Source of the DNA: Mycobacterium sp. Root135
Lineage (GTDB): Bacteria > Actinomycetota > Actinomycetes > Mycobacteriales > Mycobacteriaceae
Assembly: GCF_001426545.1 (NCBI RefSeq)
Contig: NZ_LMEZ01000006.1
Location: forward strand, 478,220-542,219
Direction: 5' to 3'
DNA length: 64,000 nucleotides
This document shows positions 52,033-60,827 of the stretch, piece after piece (within the stretch, counting starts at the first letter, position 1; each line of letters begins with the position of its first letter). The position numbers and the translations under genes are program-made. The notes beneath the pieces are model-generated. The model searched no databases, was not told where the DNA came from, and saw only the letters and a program-made list of their open reading frames with translations.

Positions 52033-53505
52033 ATGACCGCACACGCTGAATCGGCGGCGGAAGCCGAGCTACCGCCCCTGACCAACGGGCCTCACCGAAG
52101 TCGGATCGGCGTGATCTCGGTCGTCGCCTGCCTGGGCGGCCTGCTGTTCGGCTACGACACCGGCGTGGCCAACGGCGCCGAGGGGCCGATGGCGCGGGAA
52201 CTCGGACTGTCGCTACTCCAGCTGGGCGTCGTCATCAGCGCCCTGCTGTTCGCCGCGGCGATCGGTGCCCTGGTCGGCGGGATCATCTCCGACGCCATCG
52301 GGCGCCGCAAGACGATCCTCATCCTGGCGGTGCTGTTCTTCGTCGGAGTCCTGCTGGTGGTCTTCTCGCCGGCCGGGCCCGAGTCCGGGACGTTCTCCGC
52401 GGGAGGCTTCGCCACTCTGGTGGCCGGCCGCGTCGTGCTCGGTCTCGCAGTTGGTGGAGCGTCGACGGTGGTCCCGGTCTTCCTCGCGGAGCTGGCACCG
52501 TATGAGATCCGAGGCTCGATCACCGGACGCAACGAGTTGGCCATCGTCGTCGGCCAGCTGTCCGCCTTCGTCGTGAACGCAATCCTCGGCACGACCCTCG
52601 GCCACGTGGACGGCGTCTGGCGAATCATGTTCGCGGTGTGCGCACTCCCTGCCGTCGCGCTGTTCATCGGCATGCTGCGGATGCCGGAGTCGCCCCGCTG
52701 GCTGGTCGAGAAGGGCCGCAACGACGAAGCGCTCGCGGTGCTGAAGACCGTTCGCTCGGAGGACCGAGCAATGGCGGAGATCGCTCAGGTGGAACTCATC
52801 GCCAATCAGGAGAAGGAGAGCCACCAGATCGGGATCCGCGCGATCATGGGCAGTAAGTGGTTGCGGCGCATCATCTTCGTCGGCATCGGTGTGTGCATCA
52901 TGCAGCAGCTCACCGGCATCAACTCGATCATGTACTACGGCACCAGGGTGCTGGAGGAATCGGGCATGGGCGAGCAAGAGGCCGTCCTCGCCAACATCGC
53001 GTTCGGCGTTGTCGCCGTGATCGGTGGCATCATCGCGCTGCGCAACATGGACCGGATCGACCGCCGCAAGACCTTCATGATCGGCCTCACGTTGACCACG
53101 ACCTTCCATTGCCTGGTGGGTATTGCGTCGATGCTGCTTCCGGCGGGGAACCCCGCGCGGCCGTATGTGATCCTCGTCCTCGTGGTCGGCTTCGTGCTGT
53201 CGATGCAGACGTTCCTCAACGTCGCCGTGTGGGTCTGGCTGGCAGAGGTCTTCCCCTTGCACATGCGCGGCCTCGGCATCGGCATGGCGGTCTTCTTCTG
53301 CTGGGTCACCAACGGATTCCTCGGGCTGTACTTCCCGACCTTGGTCGCGAGCATCGGCATCACCGGCTCGTTCTTCCTGTTCGCCGGGATCGGAGTCGTC
53401 GCGTTGCTGTTCGTGTACACCCAGGTGCCCGAGACCCGCGGCCGCTCGCTGGAGGCGCTCGAAGAGGACGTGTCGACCGGTCAGATCTATGTCGGCCTGC
53501 GCTGA
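52033..53505 (+). CDS. MFS sugar:proton symporter (sugar porter family, IolT-like)
   Basis: A 490-residue, 12-helix sugar porter. Signatures include GGLLFGYDTGVANGA in helix 1, DAIGRRKTI in loop 2-3, PESPRWL after helix 6, QQLTGINSIMYYG in helix 7, RRKTFMIG and PETRGRSLEALEED at the end. Such carriers import inositols, hexoses or pentoses with protons. AAGGAG lies seven bases before the ATG at 52033. It is controlled by the divergent LacI gene and overlaps the next gene by 17 bases. Confidence 0.93.
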   Translation: MTAHAESAAEAELPPLTNGPHRSRIGVISVVACLGGLLFGYDTGVANGAEGPMARELGLSLLQLGVVISALLFAAAIGALVGGIISDAIGRRKTILILAVLFFVGVLLVVFSPAGPESGTFSAGGFATLVAGRVVLGLAVGGASTVVPVFLAELAPYEIRGSITGRNELAIVVGQLSAFVVNAILGTTLGHVDGVWRIMFAVCALPAVALFIGMLRMPESPRWLVEKGRNDEALAVLKTVRSEDRAMAEIAQVELIANQEKESHQIGIRAIMGSKWLRRIIFVGIGVCIMQQLTGINSIMYYGTRVLEESGMGEQEAVLANIAFGVVAVIGGIIALRNMDRIDRRKTFMIGLTLTTTFHCLVGIASMLLPAGNPARPYVILVLVVGFVLSMQTFLNVAVWVWLAEVFPLHMRGLGIGMAVFFCWVTNGFLGLYFPTLVASIGITGSFFLFAGIGVVALLFVYTQVPETRGRSLEALEEDVSTGQIYVGLR

Positions 53506-55411
53506 GCCGGAGGACCTGAGCCGGTTCCTCGCCGGGATCGAGCTGTTCAGTGCGCTCGACCCGGCGCAGCTGGCCGCCATCGCCGCGGCGGCGACCGTAC
53601 GTCATTTCGCCGCAGGCGATCTGGTGGTCGACGCGTTCACCGCGCCGCCAACGGAGATCTACGTGGTGCTCACCGGCGAGGTCGACCTGTGGCACGACCA
53701 GGATCAGGTGACGAAGGCCGGTGACGACCGGTTCGTCGCGGGTGACGTCTTCGGGTTCTCGGCGATGCTGACCGAACGCCCCATCGGCCCCCGGGTGGTG
53801 GCCACCACGTCGGCCGGCATCGCAGTTCTGCCGGGCAACCTGGTCGAGCCGGCGTTCTACTCGCGCAGCGGGGCTCGCTTCCTGGCCGACTACATCTCGC
53901 GGACCCGACGCCGTGCGACATCGGCGCCGATGTTCAGCACGGTCGAAGACCTCATCGCGACCACGCCGTTGGTCGTCGCCCCGGAGACGCCGGTCTCCGT
54001 CGTCGCACGAAAAATGGCGGAACGTGAGATGCACTGCGCCGTAGTCGAATCGGGCGACGGTACGTTCGGCATCGTCACCGATGCGGTGCTGGGCCGCCGT
54101 GTCGTCGGTGACGGAATCTCCGGGGACACCCCCGCGCGCGAGGTCATGGTGTATCCGGCCACGACGGTGGAGCTCACCGGGTCGTCGGTGGAAGCGCTGA
54201 TCACGCTGCTCGACACCCGAGCCGAGTATCTGCCGGTCGTGGATCGCGCCGACAAGCTACGCGGCGTACTCGGTGCGCGTGACTTCGTCCTGGCGCCGAC
54301 GACAGCCGGATTCGGGATGCTCGAACAGATCCGCCGGGCCCGCGACCGCACCGAGCTGGTCGAGCGGGCCCGACGGGCACCGGCGGTGCTCAGTGACATC
54401 CTCGACCGTGGGCTGGCCGTCGACCGCATCATCCGGGTCTACTCCGCGATCGTCGACGCGATCGTCCGCCGGTCGATCGGACTGGTCTTCACCGACCACC
54501 CCGACCTCTCCCTCGACCAGTTCACCTGGCTCTTCCTGGGCAGCCACGGCCGGCGCGAGGCGATGCCGGGCTCGGATCTCGACGTCGCCATCGCCTTCGA
54601 CGACGACGTGTCCCCCGAGGCGATGCTGCTGTACCGCCGCGCGTTCGACGACGTCAACGAACTGCTCACCGCGGCCGGACTCGGCGTCGACGTCAACGGT
54701 GCCAACGCCACCAACAAGGCGTTCTCCCGGACCAACGGTGAATGGCGAGCGGCGGCGACGCGCTGGCTGACCGCGCCCGGGGAGCATTCCCGCGCTGCCA
54801 TGGCGGTCCATCGGACGGGCCTCGCCGTGATCGCCTCCCTCCTGGTGGACGCCAGGCCCATCCACGGCACTCCCGGCCTGCCCGAGGTGGCGCGAGTCTT
54901 CACCGACTTCCGGCAGCACCCGGCCGCGATGGATCTGCTTCTGTCGGAGTCGATCTCACACCGCGCCAAGGAACGCGAGCGCACACTTCGCGACGTGTTC
55001 ACCGGGAAGGGCGACACCTTCGACGTCAAGACCCACGGGCTCCTACCGGTGGTGAGCATCGCGCGGTGGGCGGCGCTCGGCGTCGGCTCCACCGAACTGC
55101 AGACCGTGAAACGACTCCGCGACGCAGCCGGTTCGGCAATCCTGCCCAGCGCGGAGGCCGGCCGCCTGATCGAGGTGTTCGAGATCCTGCAGCGAATGCG
55201 CCTGCGCCATCACCTCAACCGGCTGCACGAGGGCAAGACACCCAGCGACCTGATCGACCGCGACGAGCTGTCGCCGATCGAACGCAGCATGATCGGCCAG
55301 GCCGTGCGGGAGATCAACGGCATTGCGCGTCGAATGGACCGCGTCGCAGTTCGACCGTCAGCCCTGCGGCCCTCGACCCTCCCCCGGCCGATCCGCCGGA
55401 AGGCAACCTGA
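53489..55411 (+). CDS. cyclic-nucleotide-binding/CBS/DUF294 nucleotidyltransferase signalling protein
   Basis: A 640-residue multi-domain protein. A cNMP-binding beta-barrel (about 10-130) precedes two CBS motifs (about 155-275), a DUF294 GlnD-like nucleotidyltransferase (GSHGRREAMPGSDLDVAI near residue 355, with the D-x-D pair) and a C-terminal helical substrate-binding domain. Proteins of this build often sit beside solute symporters and are thought to sense energy or ligand state. Its ATG lies inside the symporter gene (17-base overlap), so they are translationally linked. Confidence 0.88.
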   Translation: MSACAEPEDLSRFLAGIELFSALDPAQLAAIAAAATVRHFAAGDLVVDAFTAPPTEIYVVLTGEVDLWHDQDQVTKAGDDRFVAGDVFGFSAMLTERPIGPRVVATTSAGIAVLPGNLVEPAFYSRSGARFLADYISRTRRRATSAPMFSTVEDLIATTPLVVAPETPVSVVARKMAEREMHCAVVESGDGTFGIVTDAVLGRRVVGDGISGDTPAREVMVYPATTVELTGSSVEALITLLDTRAEYLPVVDRADKLRGVLGARDFVLAPTTAGFGMLEQIRRARDRTELVERARRAPAVLSDILDRGLAVDRIIRVYSAIVDAIVRRSIGLVFTDHPDLSLDQFTWLFLGSHGRREAMPGSDLDVAIAFDDDVSPEAMLLYRRAFDDVNELLTAAGLGVDVNGANATNKAFSRTNGEWRAAATRWLTAPGEHSRAAMAVHRTGLAVIASLLVDARPIHGTPGLPEVARVFTDFRQHPAAMDLLLSESISHRAKERERTLRDVFTGKGDTFDVKTHGLLPVVSIARWAALGVGSTELQTVKRLRDAAGSAILPSAEAGRLIEVFEILQRMRLRHHLNRLHEGKTPSDLIDRDELSPIERSMIGQAVREINGIARRMDRVAVRPSALRPSTLPRPIRRKAT

Positions 55412-55416
55412 CCCCA

Positions 55417-56232
55417 ATGCGGATCGCCGTCATCGGTGACGTCGGTGGACATGCCACACCGCTGCGTCACGAGCTCGCCCGCCTCGGCGCGCGTCCCGAC
55501 GGATCGCTACCCGACGATCTGATCGTGGTGCAGGTCGGTGATCTGATCCACCGGGGGCCCGACTCCGCTCAGGTCGTCGACCTCGTCGACCACTACCTGC
55601 GCACCCAGCCCAACCAGTGGATTCAGCTCGTCGGCAACCACGAAGCGCACTACCTCCAGCCGCCGGTCTTTGCCTGGTCGGAAACGTTGAGTCGCAAACA
55701 TATTCGCACTATCAAACGGTGGTGGCAGGACGGTTCCGCAGTCGTCGCCGCCGCGGTCGAAGCCTCCTACGAGTCGATCCTCATCACCCACGCCGGCATC
55801 ACCGCGGAGTTCTGGGCCAGCACCCTCGGCGGTCCACCCACCGCCGCAGAGGCGGCCCGCCGAATCAACCACCTCGCGAAAACCGACGCCGACACGGTGT
55901 TCCGGGCCGGTGTGATGCTGCACGGAACAACGGCCTCGGACGCCGGGCCGCTGTGGGCGGACACCATGACCGAACTGCTTCCCGGCTGGGCAGACACACA
56001 GATGCCGTTCAGTCAGATTCACGGACACGCCGGCCTCACCGCCTGGCGCGGTGACGACGCCACCGCTCCGACGGCCGGCGTCGAAGCCCTCGTCATCATC
56101 GACGCCGACGCCAAACACGAATCCGTCCACCTTGCGGGCGGCCGGCTCATCGGCGTCGACCCCGACCACCGCGATACCCCGACAACCCCTTGGCGCGCCT
56201 TCGAATTGACCGGCACCGTCACGGCGCGTTGA
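55417..56232 (+). CDS. calcineurin-like metallophosphoesterase
   Basis: A 271-residue phosphoesterase with the dinuclear-metal motifs GDVGGH (residues 7-12), GDLIHRGPDS, GNHEAHY, THAG and HGHAG, in the order of the ApaH/PrpE branch of protein phosphatases and diadenosine tetraphosphatases. The substrate is unknown. It starts five bases after the DUF294 gene and probably shares its transcript, so a phosphatase and a nucleotidyltransferase are produced together. Confidence 0.85.
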   Translation: MRIAVIGDVGGHATPLRHELARLGARPDGSLPDDLIVVQVGDLIHRGPDSAQVVDLVDHYLRTQPNQWIQLVGNHEAHYLQPPVFAWSETLSRKHIRTIKRWWQDGSAVVAAAVEASYESILITHAGITAEFWASTLGGPPTAAEAARRINHLAKTDADTVFRAGVMLHGTTASDAGPLWADTMTELLPGWADTQMPFSQIHGHAGLTAWRGDDATAPTAGVEALVIIDADAKHESVHLAGGRLIGVDPDHRDTPTTPWRAFELTGTVTAR

Positions 56233-56252
56233 GCCGCAATGCCGGTCGTACC

Positions 56253-56723
56253 TCAGTCGAACTGTCCGACTTGGTAATCGCCTCCGGGACGACCGAAGAT
56301 CACGTTCAGTCGGTTGAACGCGTTGATGACGACGATCTGCGACACGAGCGCGGCGAGTTCGTCTTCGGTGAAGTGCAGCAGCGCATCCGCCCACGCGTCG
56401 TCCGACACGCCCGTGCCGTCGGCGATGCGGGTGCCCTGCTCCGTCAGTTCCAGGGCTGCCCGCTCCGGATCCGTGAAGACCGTGGCCTCTCGCCACGCCG
56501 CAACAAGATGGAGGCGTTGCGGGTCTTCGCCAGCCGCCGTCGCATCCTTGGTGTGCATGTCGACGCAGAAGGCACAGCCGTTGATCTGGCTAGCTCGGAT
56601 CTTCACCAGTTCGTTGACGGTCGACGGTAGAGCCGACGCGGCGATCGCCCTGGTGGCCGCGATGAGGGCCTTGGAGACCTTCAGGGTCACGGTGTTCTCC
56701 ATGTAGTCATGCCAGGTCGTCAT
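56253..56723 (-). CDS. carboxymuconolactone decarboxylase family protein (AhpD-like)
   Basis: A 156-residue AhpD-like alkylhydroperoxidase-fold protein with the active-site pair in NGCAFCVDMHTKDA at about residues 49-62 and the C-terminal NAFNRLNV. It reduces peroxides or acts as a thiol-disulfide protein. The ATG at 56723 has GGAG eight bases upstream; longer readings add a non-conserved leader. It converges with the phosphoesterase gene. Confidence 0.88.
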   Translation of the reverse strand: MTTWHDYMENTVTLKVSKALIAATRAIAASALPSTVNELVKIRASQINGCAFCVDMHTKDATAAGEDPQRLHLVAAWREATVFTDPERAALELTEQGTRIADGTGVSDDAWADALLHFTEDELAALVSQIVVINAFNRLNVIFGRPGGDYQVGQFD

Positions 56724-56833
56724 CGCAAGATCTCCGTCGGTTGGGTGCCTCACCCCATCGTCGCCGTCGTCGACTCGCATGGCGCCCTTGAAAGTCCGTA
56801 GTCGTCGTGCGGCACTCTTGCCCGCAGACGACG

Positions 56834-56872
56834 AAACCCCGCCTGCAGCGCGGGTTCACGCGGCAGGCGGGG
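56834..56872 (-). terminator. intrinsic terminator of the sugar ABC operon
   Basis: On the minus strand, the stem CCCCGCCTGC / GCAGGCGGGG is followed by TTTCGT, 14 bases after the stop of the ATPase gene. The stem is a perfect 10 base pairs. Confidence 0.85.
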
Positions 56873-56886
56873 CTCTGGGACAGGCG

Positions 56887-57705
56887 TTACTTCCGACCCA
56901 GCTCGTGGGTCAGCGCCTCCAACTCGTCGCCACCGGCCATCTCCTGGGTGAGGTGGTCCAGGGTGATGTCCTCATAGGCACAGTCGAGCTTTTGGCGCCC
57001 GCGGTTGAGCAACACGAAGTGGTCGCCCACCATGTGTGCGTGGTGAGGGTTGTGCGTGATGAAGACGACTCCGAAGCCAGCCTCCTTGGCCGCGGTGATG
57101 TACTTCAGGACGACCCCGGACTGCTTGACGCCCAGTGCCGCGGTGGGCTCGTCGAGGATCAGCACGCGGGCCCCGAAGAACACCGCACGCGCGATGGCGA
57201 CGCACTGGCGCTGACCGCCGGACAACGAACCGATCGGCGCGTCGACGTCGGGCAGTTCGATGCCCATCTTCGACAGCTCCGTCAGCGTGGTCGCCCGCAT
57301 CGCGTTGGCGTCCAACGAGAATGGGAACGACTTCTTGCGGATTTCCTGACCGAGGAAGAAGTTGCGCCACACCGGCATGAGCGGGACGACGGCCAGGTTC
57401 TGATACACCGTGGCGATGCCCTTGGCCAACGCGTCAGCGGGCGAACCGAACTTGACCGACTCCCCGTCGACGATCAAGTCGCCTTCGGTCTGCTGATGCA
57501 GACCTGAGATGATCTTGATCAGCGTAGACTTCCCTGCGCCGTTGTCGCCCAGGATTCCGGTCACCTCACCGGCGTGCACGCGCAGGCAGATGTCCTTGAG
57601 CGCGGTGATGTTGCCGTAGGACTTGCCGACGTTCTTCAGTTCGACCAGCGGTACCTTGCCGCCGGAAGGTGCGTCGTGGCTTGGCTTCTCGACTGTGGTG
57701 GTCAT
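56887..57705 (-). CDS. sugar ABC transporter ATP-binding protein, single-NBD (FrcA-like)
   Basis: A 272-residue ATPase with one nucleotide-binding domain: Walker A GDNGAGKST near residue 53, signature LSGGQRQ, Walker B VLILDEP, and H-loop ITHNPHH. Sugar importers of the ribose type normally have a duplicated ATPase of about 500 residues; the single-domain form matches the FrcA fructose group. It lies five bases after the permease gene and would energise uptake as a homodimer. Confidence 0.92.
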   Translation of the reverse strand: MTTTVEKPSHDAPSGGKVPLVELKNVGKSYGNITALKDICLRVHAGEVTGILGDNGAGKSTLIKIISGLHQQTEGDLIVDGESVKFGSPADALAKGIATVYQNLAVVPLMPVWRNFFLGQEIRKKSFPFSLDANAMRATTLTELSKMGIELPDVDAPIGSLSGGQRQCVAIARAVFFGARVLILDEPTAALGVKQSGVVLKYITAAKEAGFGVVFITHNPHHAHMVGDHFVLLNRGRQKLDCAYEDITLDHLTQEMAGGDELEALTHELGRK

Positions 57706-57709
57706 CAGC

Positions 57710-58768
57710 TCACTTCTTCGCTGCGTAGTTACGGAAGGCGTTGTTGGCGATCACCGCGAACAGCAGCATCGCGCCAAGGAAGAACTTGAACCAGTCCGGG
57801 TCCCACCCGGCGTAGACGATGCCCTGGTTCGTCATCCCGAAGATGAACGCACCGATGGCCGCGCCGATCGCCGTGCCGTAGCCACCGGTCAGCAGACAGC
57901 CGCCGATGACCGCGGCGATGATGTAGAAGAACTCGTTGCCGATACCTTGGCCGGACTGCACGGTGTTGAACGCGAACAGCAGGTGCATGCCCACGAACCA
58001 AGCGCAGAACCCGACGAACATGAACAGCCCGATCTTGACCTTGGTGACCGGAACACCCACGGCTCGAGCGCTATCCGCGTCCCCGCCCACGGCGAAGATC
58101 CAGTTTCCGATCTTGGTCTTGAACAGCACCCACGTCGCCACCGCGGTGAAGACGAGCCACCACACCACCGTGACGCGGATTCCCACCCCGAACACGTCGA
58201 ACGACGAGGCGAAGACCTTCTGCGCCGAGGCGAAGCCGGACATGTCGCCGACACTCTGGGTGGCCACCTGACCGGCGACCAACTTGGTCACCGCGAGGTT
58301 GATGCCGGCCAGCATGAAGAACGAACTGAGCGTGATGAGGAAGCTGGGGATCTTGGTCTTCATCACCAGAAAGCCGTTGAGGAAGCCGACGGCCAGTGCG
58401 AGCACCAGAGCCAGCGCCGCTCCAACCCAAAGATTCAGGTGCAGGTTGAAGGCCAGCATCGACGCGGCAAGCGAACTGAACGTCACCGCCACGCCGGCCG
58501 AGAGGTCGAACTCCCCCCCGATCATCAGGACCGCGACGCCGCACGCCATGATGCCGATGGTCGAACTGGCGTACAAAACAGTAGCCAGGGACGCGGCCTC
58601 GCGGAACGGTGGTGCGACGACGAGGAAGAACACGAAGATGCCGACGGCGCCGATACCCGCACCCATCTCGGGGCGGATCAGGAACCGTTGCAATCGATTT
58701 CGCTCTTTGACGCGCTCGTCGCGAACCACCTTGTGGTCGGCGACGTCGAGACCTTCTTGCGTAGTCAT
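57710..58768 (-). CDS. sugar ABC transporter permease
   Basis: A 352-residue RbsC/FrcC-type permease with about 10 membrane segments. GGEFDLSAGVAV near residue 83 and AAVIGGCLLTGGYGTAIGA near residue 300 are family landmarks. GGGAG is just upstream of the ATG. It follows the binding-protein gene by 14 bases. Confidence 0.93.
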   Translation of the reverse strand: MTTQEGLDVADHKVVRDERVKERNRLQRFLIRPEMGAGIGAVGIFVFFLVVAPPFREAASLATVLYASSTIGIMACGVAVLMIGGEFDLSAGVAVTFSSLAASMLAFNLHLNLWVGAALALVLALAVGFLNGFLVMKTKIPSFLITLSSFFMLAGINLAVTKLVAGQVATQSVGDMSGFASAQKVFASSFDVFGVGIRVTVVWWLVFTAVATWVLFKTKIGNWIFAVGGDADSARAVGVPVTKVKIGLFMFVGFCAWFVGMHLLFAFNTVQSGQGIGNEFFYIIAAVIGGCLLTGGYGTAIGAAIGAFIFGMTNQGIVYAGWDPDWFKFFLGAMLLFAVIANNAFRNYAAKK

Positions 58769-58782
58769 GTGCGCTCCCGCTC

Positions 58783-59775
58783 CTAGCGAGTTCCGGCCTT
58801 GGCCAGCTCGGCGATGGCGTCGATGTTGCCCTGGTCGATGAAGGACGGTCCTGTCAACGTCGGCGCGCCGCCGCCGATGAGGTTCTTGTTGTTCTTGAAC
58901 AGCCACAGCGAGTCGATGGCGAGGTAGCCCTGCAGGTACGGCTGCTGGTCGACTGCCCACTGCACCTGGCCGCCCTTGATGGCGTCGACCAGTGCCGCAT
59001 TGGTGTCGAACGTGGTGATCTTCGCCGTGCTACCGGCGTTGGTCACGCTCTGCACGGCGGTCAGCGCAATGGGCGCGCCAAGGGCCATGACATGGTCGAT
59101 GGACGGATCCTGCTGCAGCTTCGCGGTGATGGTCGCTTCCACCGACGGCATGTCCTTGCTGTTGACGTTCAGAATCTCGCTCTGCCCCTTGAAGCCTTCC
59201 TTGACTCCGGCACAACGCGATTCGAGCGCCACCTGGCCCTGCTCCTGGATGACGCAGATGATGTTCTTGGCCCCGTCAGCGGTGAGTTTCTCGCCCGCCG
59301 CGATGCCCGCCAGCTTCTCGTCCTGGCCGAAGTACTCCTGGACGCCCATCGCCTTGAAGTTGTCGAAACCGGAGTTGAATGCCACGACCGGGATGCCCTT
59401 GGCTATCGCCGCCTTCACCGCGGGGGCCATCGCGTCGGGCTTGGCGAGTGTGACGGCGATGCCGTCCACGCCGCTGTCGATCGCGCTCTGAACAAGGTTG
59501 GCCTGGTTGGGCGCCTCGGGATCGTTGGAGTACCGGAGTTCGATGTTGTCCTTCTTCGCGGCCGCCTCGGCGCCCTTGCGAATGAGATCCCAGAACGAGT
59601 CGCCGGGCACCTCGTGGGTAATCATCGCGACGGTCATGCGCGGGGTGTCGACGCTACCGCCCCCACCCGAGCCGTCGCCCGACCCCGCGGGCTTGCCGCC
59701 CGTGCTCGAACACGACACGAGCCCCAGGGCGATTACCCCGGCTCCAGCGGCGGCTGCCAGCCGAACAAACTTCAT
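58783..59775 (-). CDS. sugar ABC transporter substrate-binding lipoprotein
   Basis: A 330-residue PBP1-type (ribose/inositol-like) binding lipoprotein. A signal peptide with lipobox LVSC places the lipidated cysteine at residue 22, followed by a Gly/Ser linker. The mature domain starts MTVAMITHEVPGDSFWDLI. GGAGA precedes the ATG. The position beside iol genes and the shared promoter motif suggest an inositol ligand; fructose or another sugar cannot be excluded. Confidence 0.92.
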   Translation of the reverse strand: MKFVRLAAAAGAGVIALGLVSCSSTGGKPAGSGDGSGGGGSVDTPRMTVAMITHEVPGDSFWDLIRKGAEAAAKKDNIELRYSNDPEAPNQANLVQSAIDSGVDGIAVTLAKPDAMAPAVKAAIAKGIPVVAFNSGFDNFKAMGVQEYFGQDEKLAGIAAGEKLTADGAKNIICVIQEQGQVALESRCAGVKEGFKGQSEILNVNSKDMPSVEATITAKLQQDPSIDHVMALGAPIALTAVQSVTNAGSTAKITTFDTNAALVDAIKGGQVQWAVDQQPYLQGYLAIDSLWLFKNNKNLIGGGAPTLTGPSFIDQGNIDAIAELAKAGTR

Positions 59776-59819
59776 CGTCTCTCCTGTCTGCGGGTGCCGT
59801 GGGACACGGCCTTGAGACG

Positions 59820-59848
59820 ATGTAATACGGGTCACAGCCGAAAGTCAA
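59820..59848 (-). promoter_or_regulatory. promoter of the sugar ABC operon
   Basis: On the minus strand, TTGACT (59843-59848) and TTACAT (59820-59825) are exactly 17 bases apart. The -35 box is the end of the shared GntR motif. Confidence 0.75.
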
Positions 59849-59862
59849 GACTTTGTTCGGAC
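59844..59862 (-). promoter_or_regulatory. shared iol/ABC motif, copy A
   Basis: GTCCGAACAAAGTCTTGAC on the minus strand matches copy B upstream of iolC at 16 of 19 positions. Both end in the -35 box of their promoter. It is the probable site of the GntR protein encoded between them. Confidence 0.65.
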
Positions 59863-59941
59863 ATTAGGACTGCAGGTCATACGGCCTCAGGCACGTCAAA
59901 GTTAGCCAGCTGGCCCATGGGCCGGCCGGCATGCAAACCGG

Positions 59942-60673
59942 TTAACGGTCGACGAGCGTGGTCTCGAAGTAGTACCGCGACGCGCGGTAGCAGTGGTCGC
60001 CGTATTCCACGGCTTTGCCTGAGTCGTCAAATGCCGTCCGGCTCATGGACAGCAGTGGGGCACCGGGCTTCTCGGTCAACAGCTTGGCCTCGGTCCGCGT
60101 CGCGGGTCGGGCACCGATGCGCTGTCTGGCCAGCCGAATGTGCACACCGCGGGCGCGCAACGCCTGATATAGGCCGCTGCGTTCCAGTTCGTCGGCCTCA
60201 GGGGCCAATTCGATCGGCAGGTAGTTGACCATCACCGCGAGGGGCTCACCGTTTGCGCGCCGAAGCCGCTGGATGGTCACGATCTCGTGGCCGCTGGCGA
60301 GACTGAGCTGCGTCGCGACCTCGTCTTCGGCCTGGCCGACCTGGTAGTCGAGCAGTTCGGTGGTCGGTTCCTGGCCCGCTCGGGCGAGGTCGTCGTAGAG
60401 GCTGGTCAGCTCGACGCGACGGTGCACCGGATTCTGTACCACCTGGGTGCCGACGCCGCGCTTGCGCACCAGCAGGCCCTTGTCGACGATCTCTTGGATG
60501 GCGCGACGGGTCGTCGGCCGCGACAGCGTGAGGCGCTTGGCGAGGTCGAGCTCGTTCTCGAAGCGGTCGCCCGGCACCAGGTGGCCGTCCCGGATGGCCG
60601 CCTCGATCGCCTGCGCCAGTTGGTAATACAACGGAACAGGGCTCGAACGGTCGAGCTCCACCTCGAGCGGCAC
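59942..60673 (-). CDS. GntR-family regulator with UTRA domain, probable inositol regulator
   Basis: A 243-residue HutC-type GntR protein: wHTH at about residues 10-75 (PLYYQLAQAIEAAIRDG, LAKRLTLSRPTTRRAIQEIVDKGLLV, GVGTQVV) and a UTRA effector domain after it. The GTG at 60673 has GGAG five bases upstream; a longer start would add MRSCRCYSEPSLAW. It lies between the ABC operon and the divergent iol operon, whose promoters share a motif, so it probably controls both, as IolR does in corynebacteria. Confidence 0.9.
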   Translation of the reverse strand: MPLEVELDRSSPVPLYYQLAQAIEAAIRDGHLVPGDRFENELDLAKRLTLSRPTTRRAIQEIVDKGLLVRKRGVGTQVVQNPVHRRVELTSLYDDLARAGQEPTTELLDYQVGQAEDEVATQLSLASGHEIVTIQRLRRANGEPLAVMVNYLPIELAPEADELERSGLYQALRARGVHIRLARQRIGARPATRTEAKLLTEKPGAPLLSMSRTAFDDSGKAVEYGDHCYRASRYYFETTLVDR

Positions 60674-60744
60674 GTCGACTCCAATCTCGGATGACCAGGC
60701 AAGACTGGGCTCAGAGTAACACCGGCATGATCGCAAGTCCGAAT

Positions 60745-60763
60745 GTCAGGACAAACTCTTGAC
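60745..60763 (+). promoter_or_regulatory. shared iol/ABC motif, copy B
   Basis: GTCAGGACAAACTCTTGAC, 16 of 19 identical to copy A. It overlaps the iolC -35 box TTGACA. Confidence 0.65.
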
Positions 60764-60788
60764 AGACCCGAGTGACGGAGGGCACAGT
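60759..60788 (+). promoter_or_regulatory. promoter of the iol operon
   Basis: TTGACA (60759-60764) and CACAGT (60783-60788) with an 18-base spacer. The start point near 60795 lies upstream of the chosen iolC start. Confidence 0.6.
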
Positions 60789-60827
60789 CTTGGGCAAGCC
60801 CTTACACCAACCGACCAGGGAGCCGAC

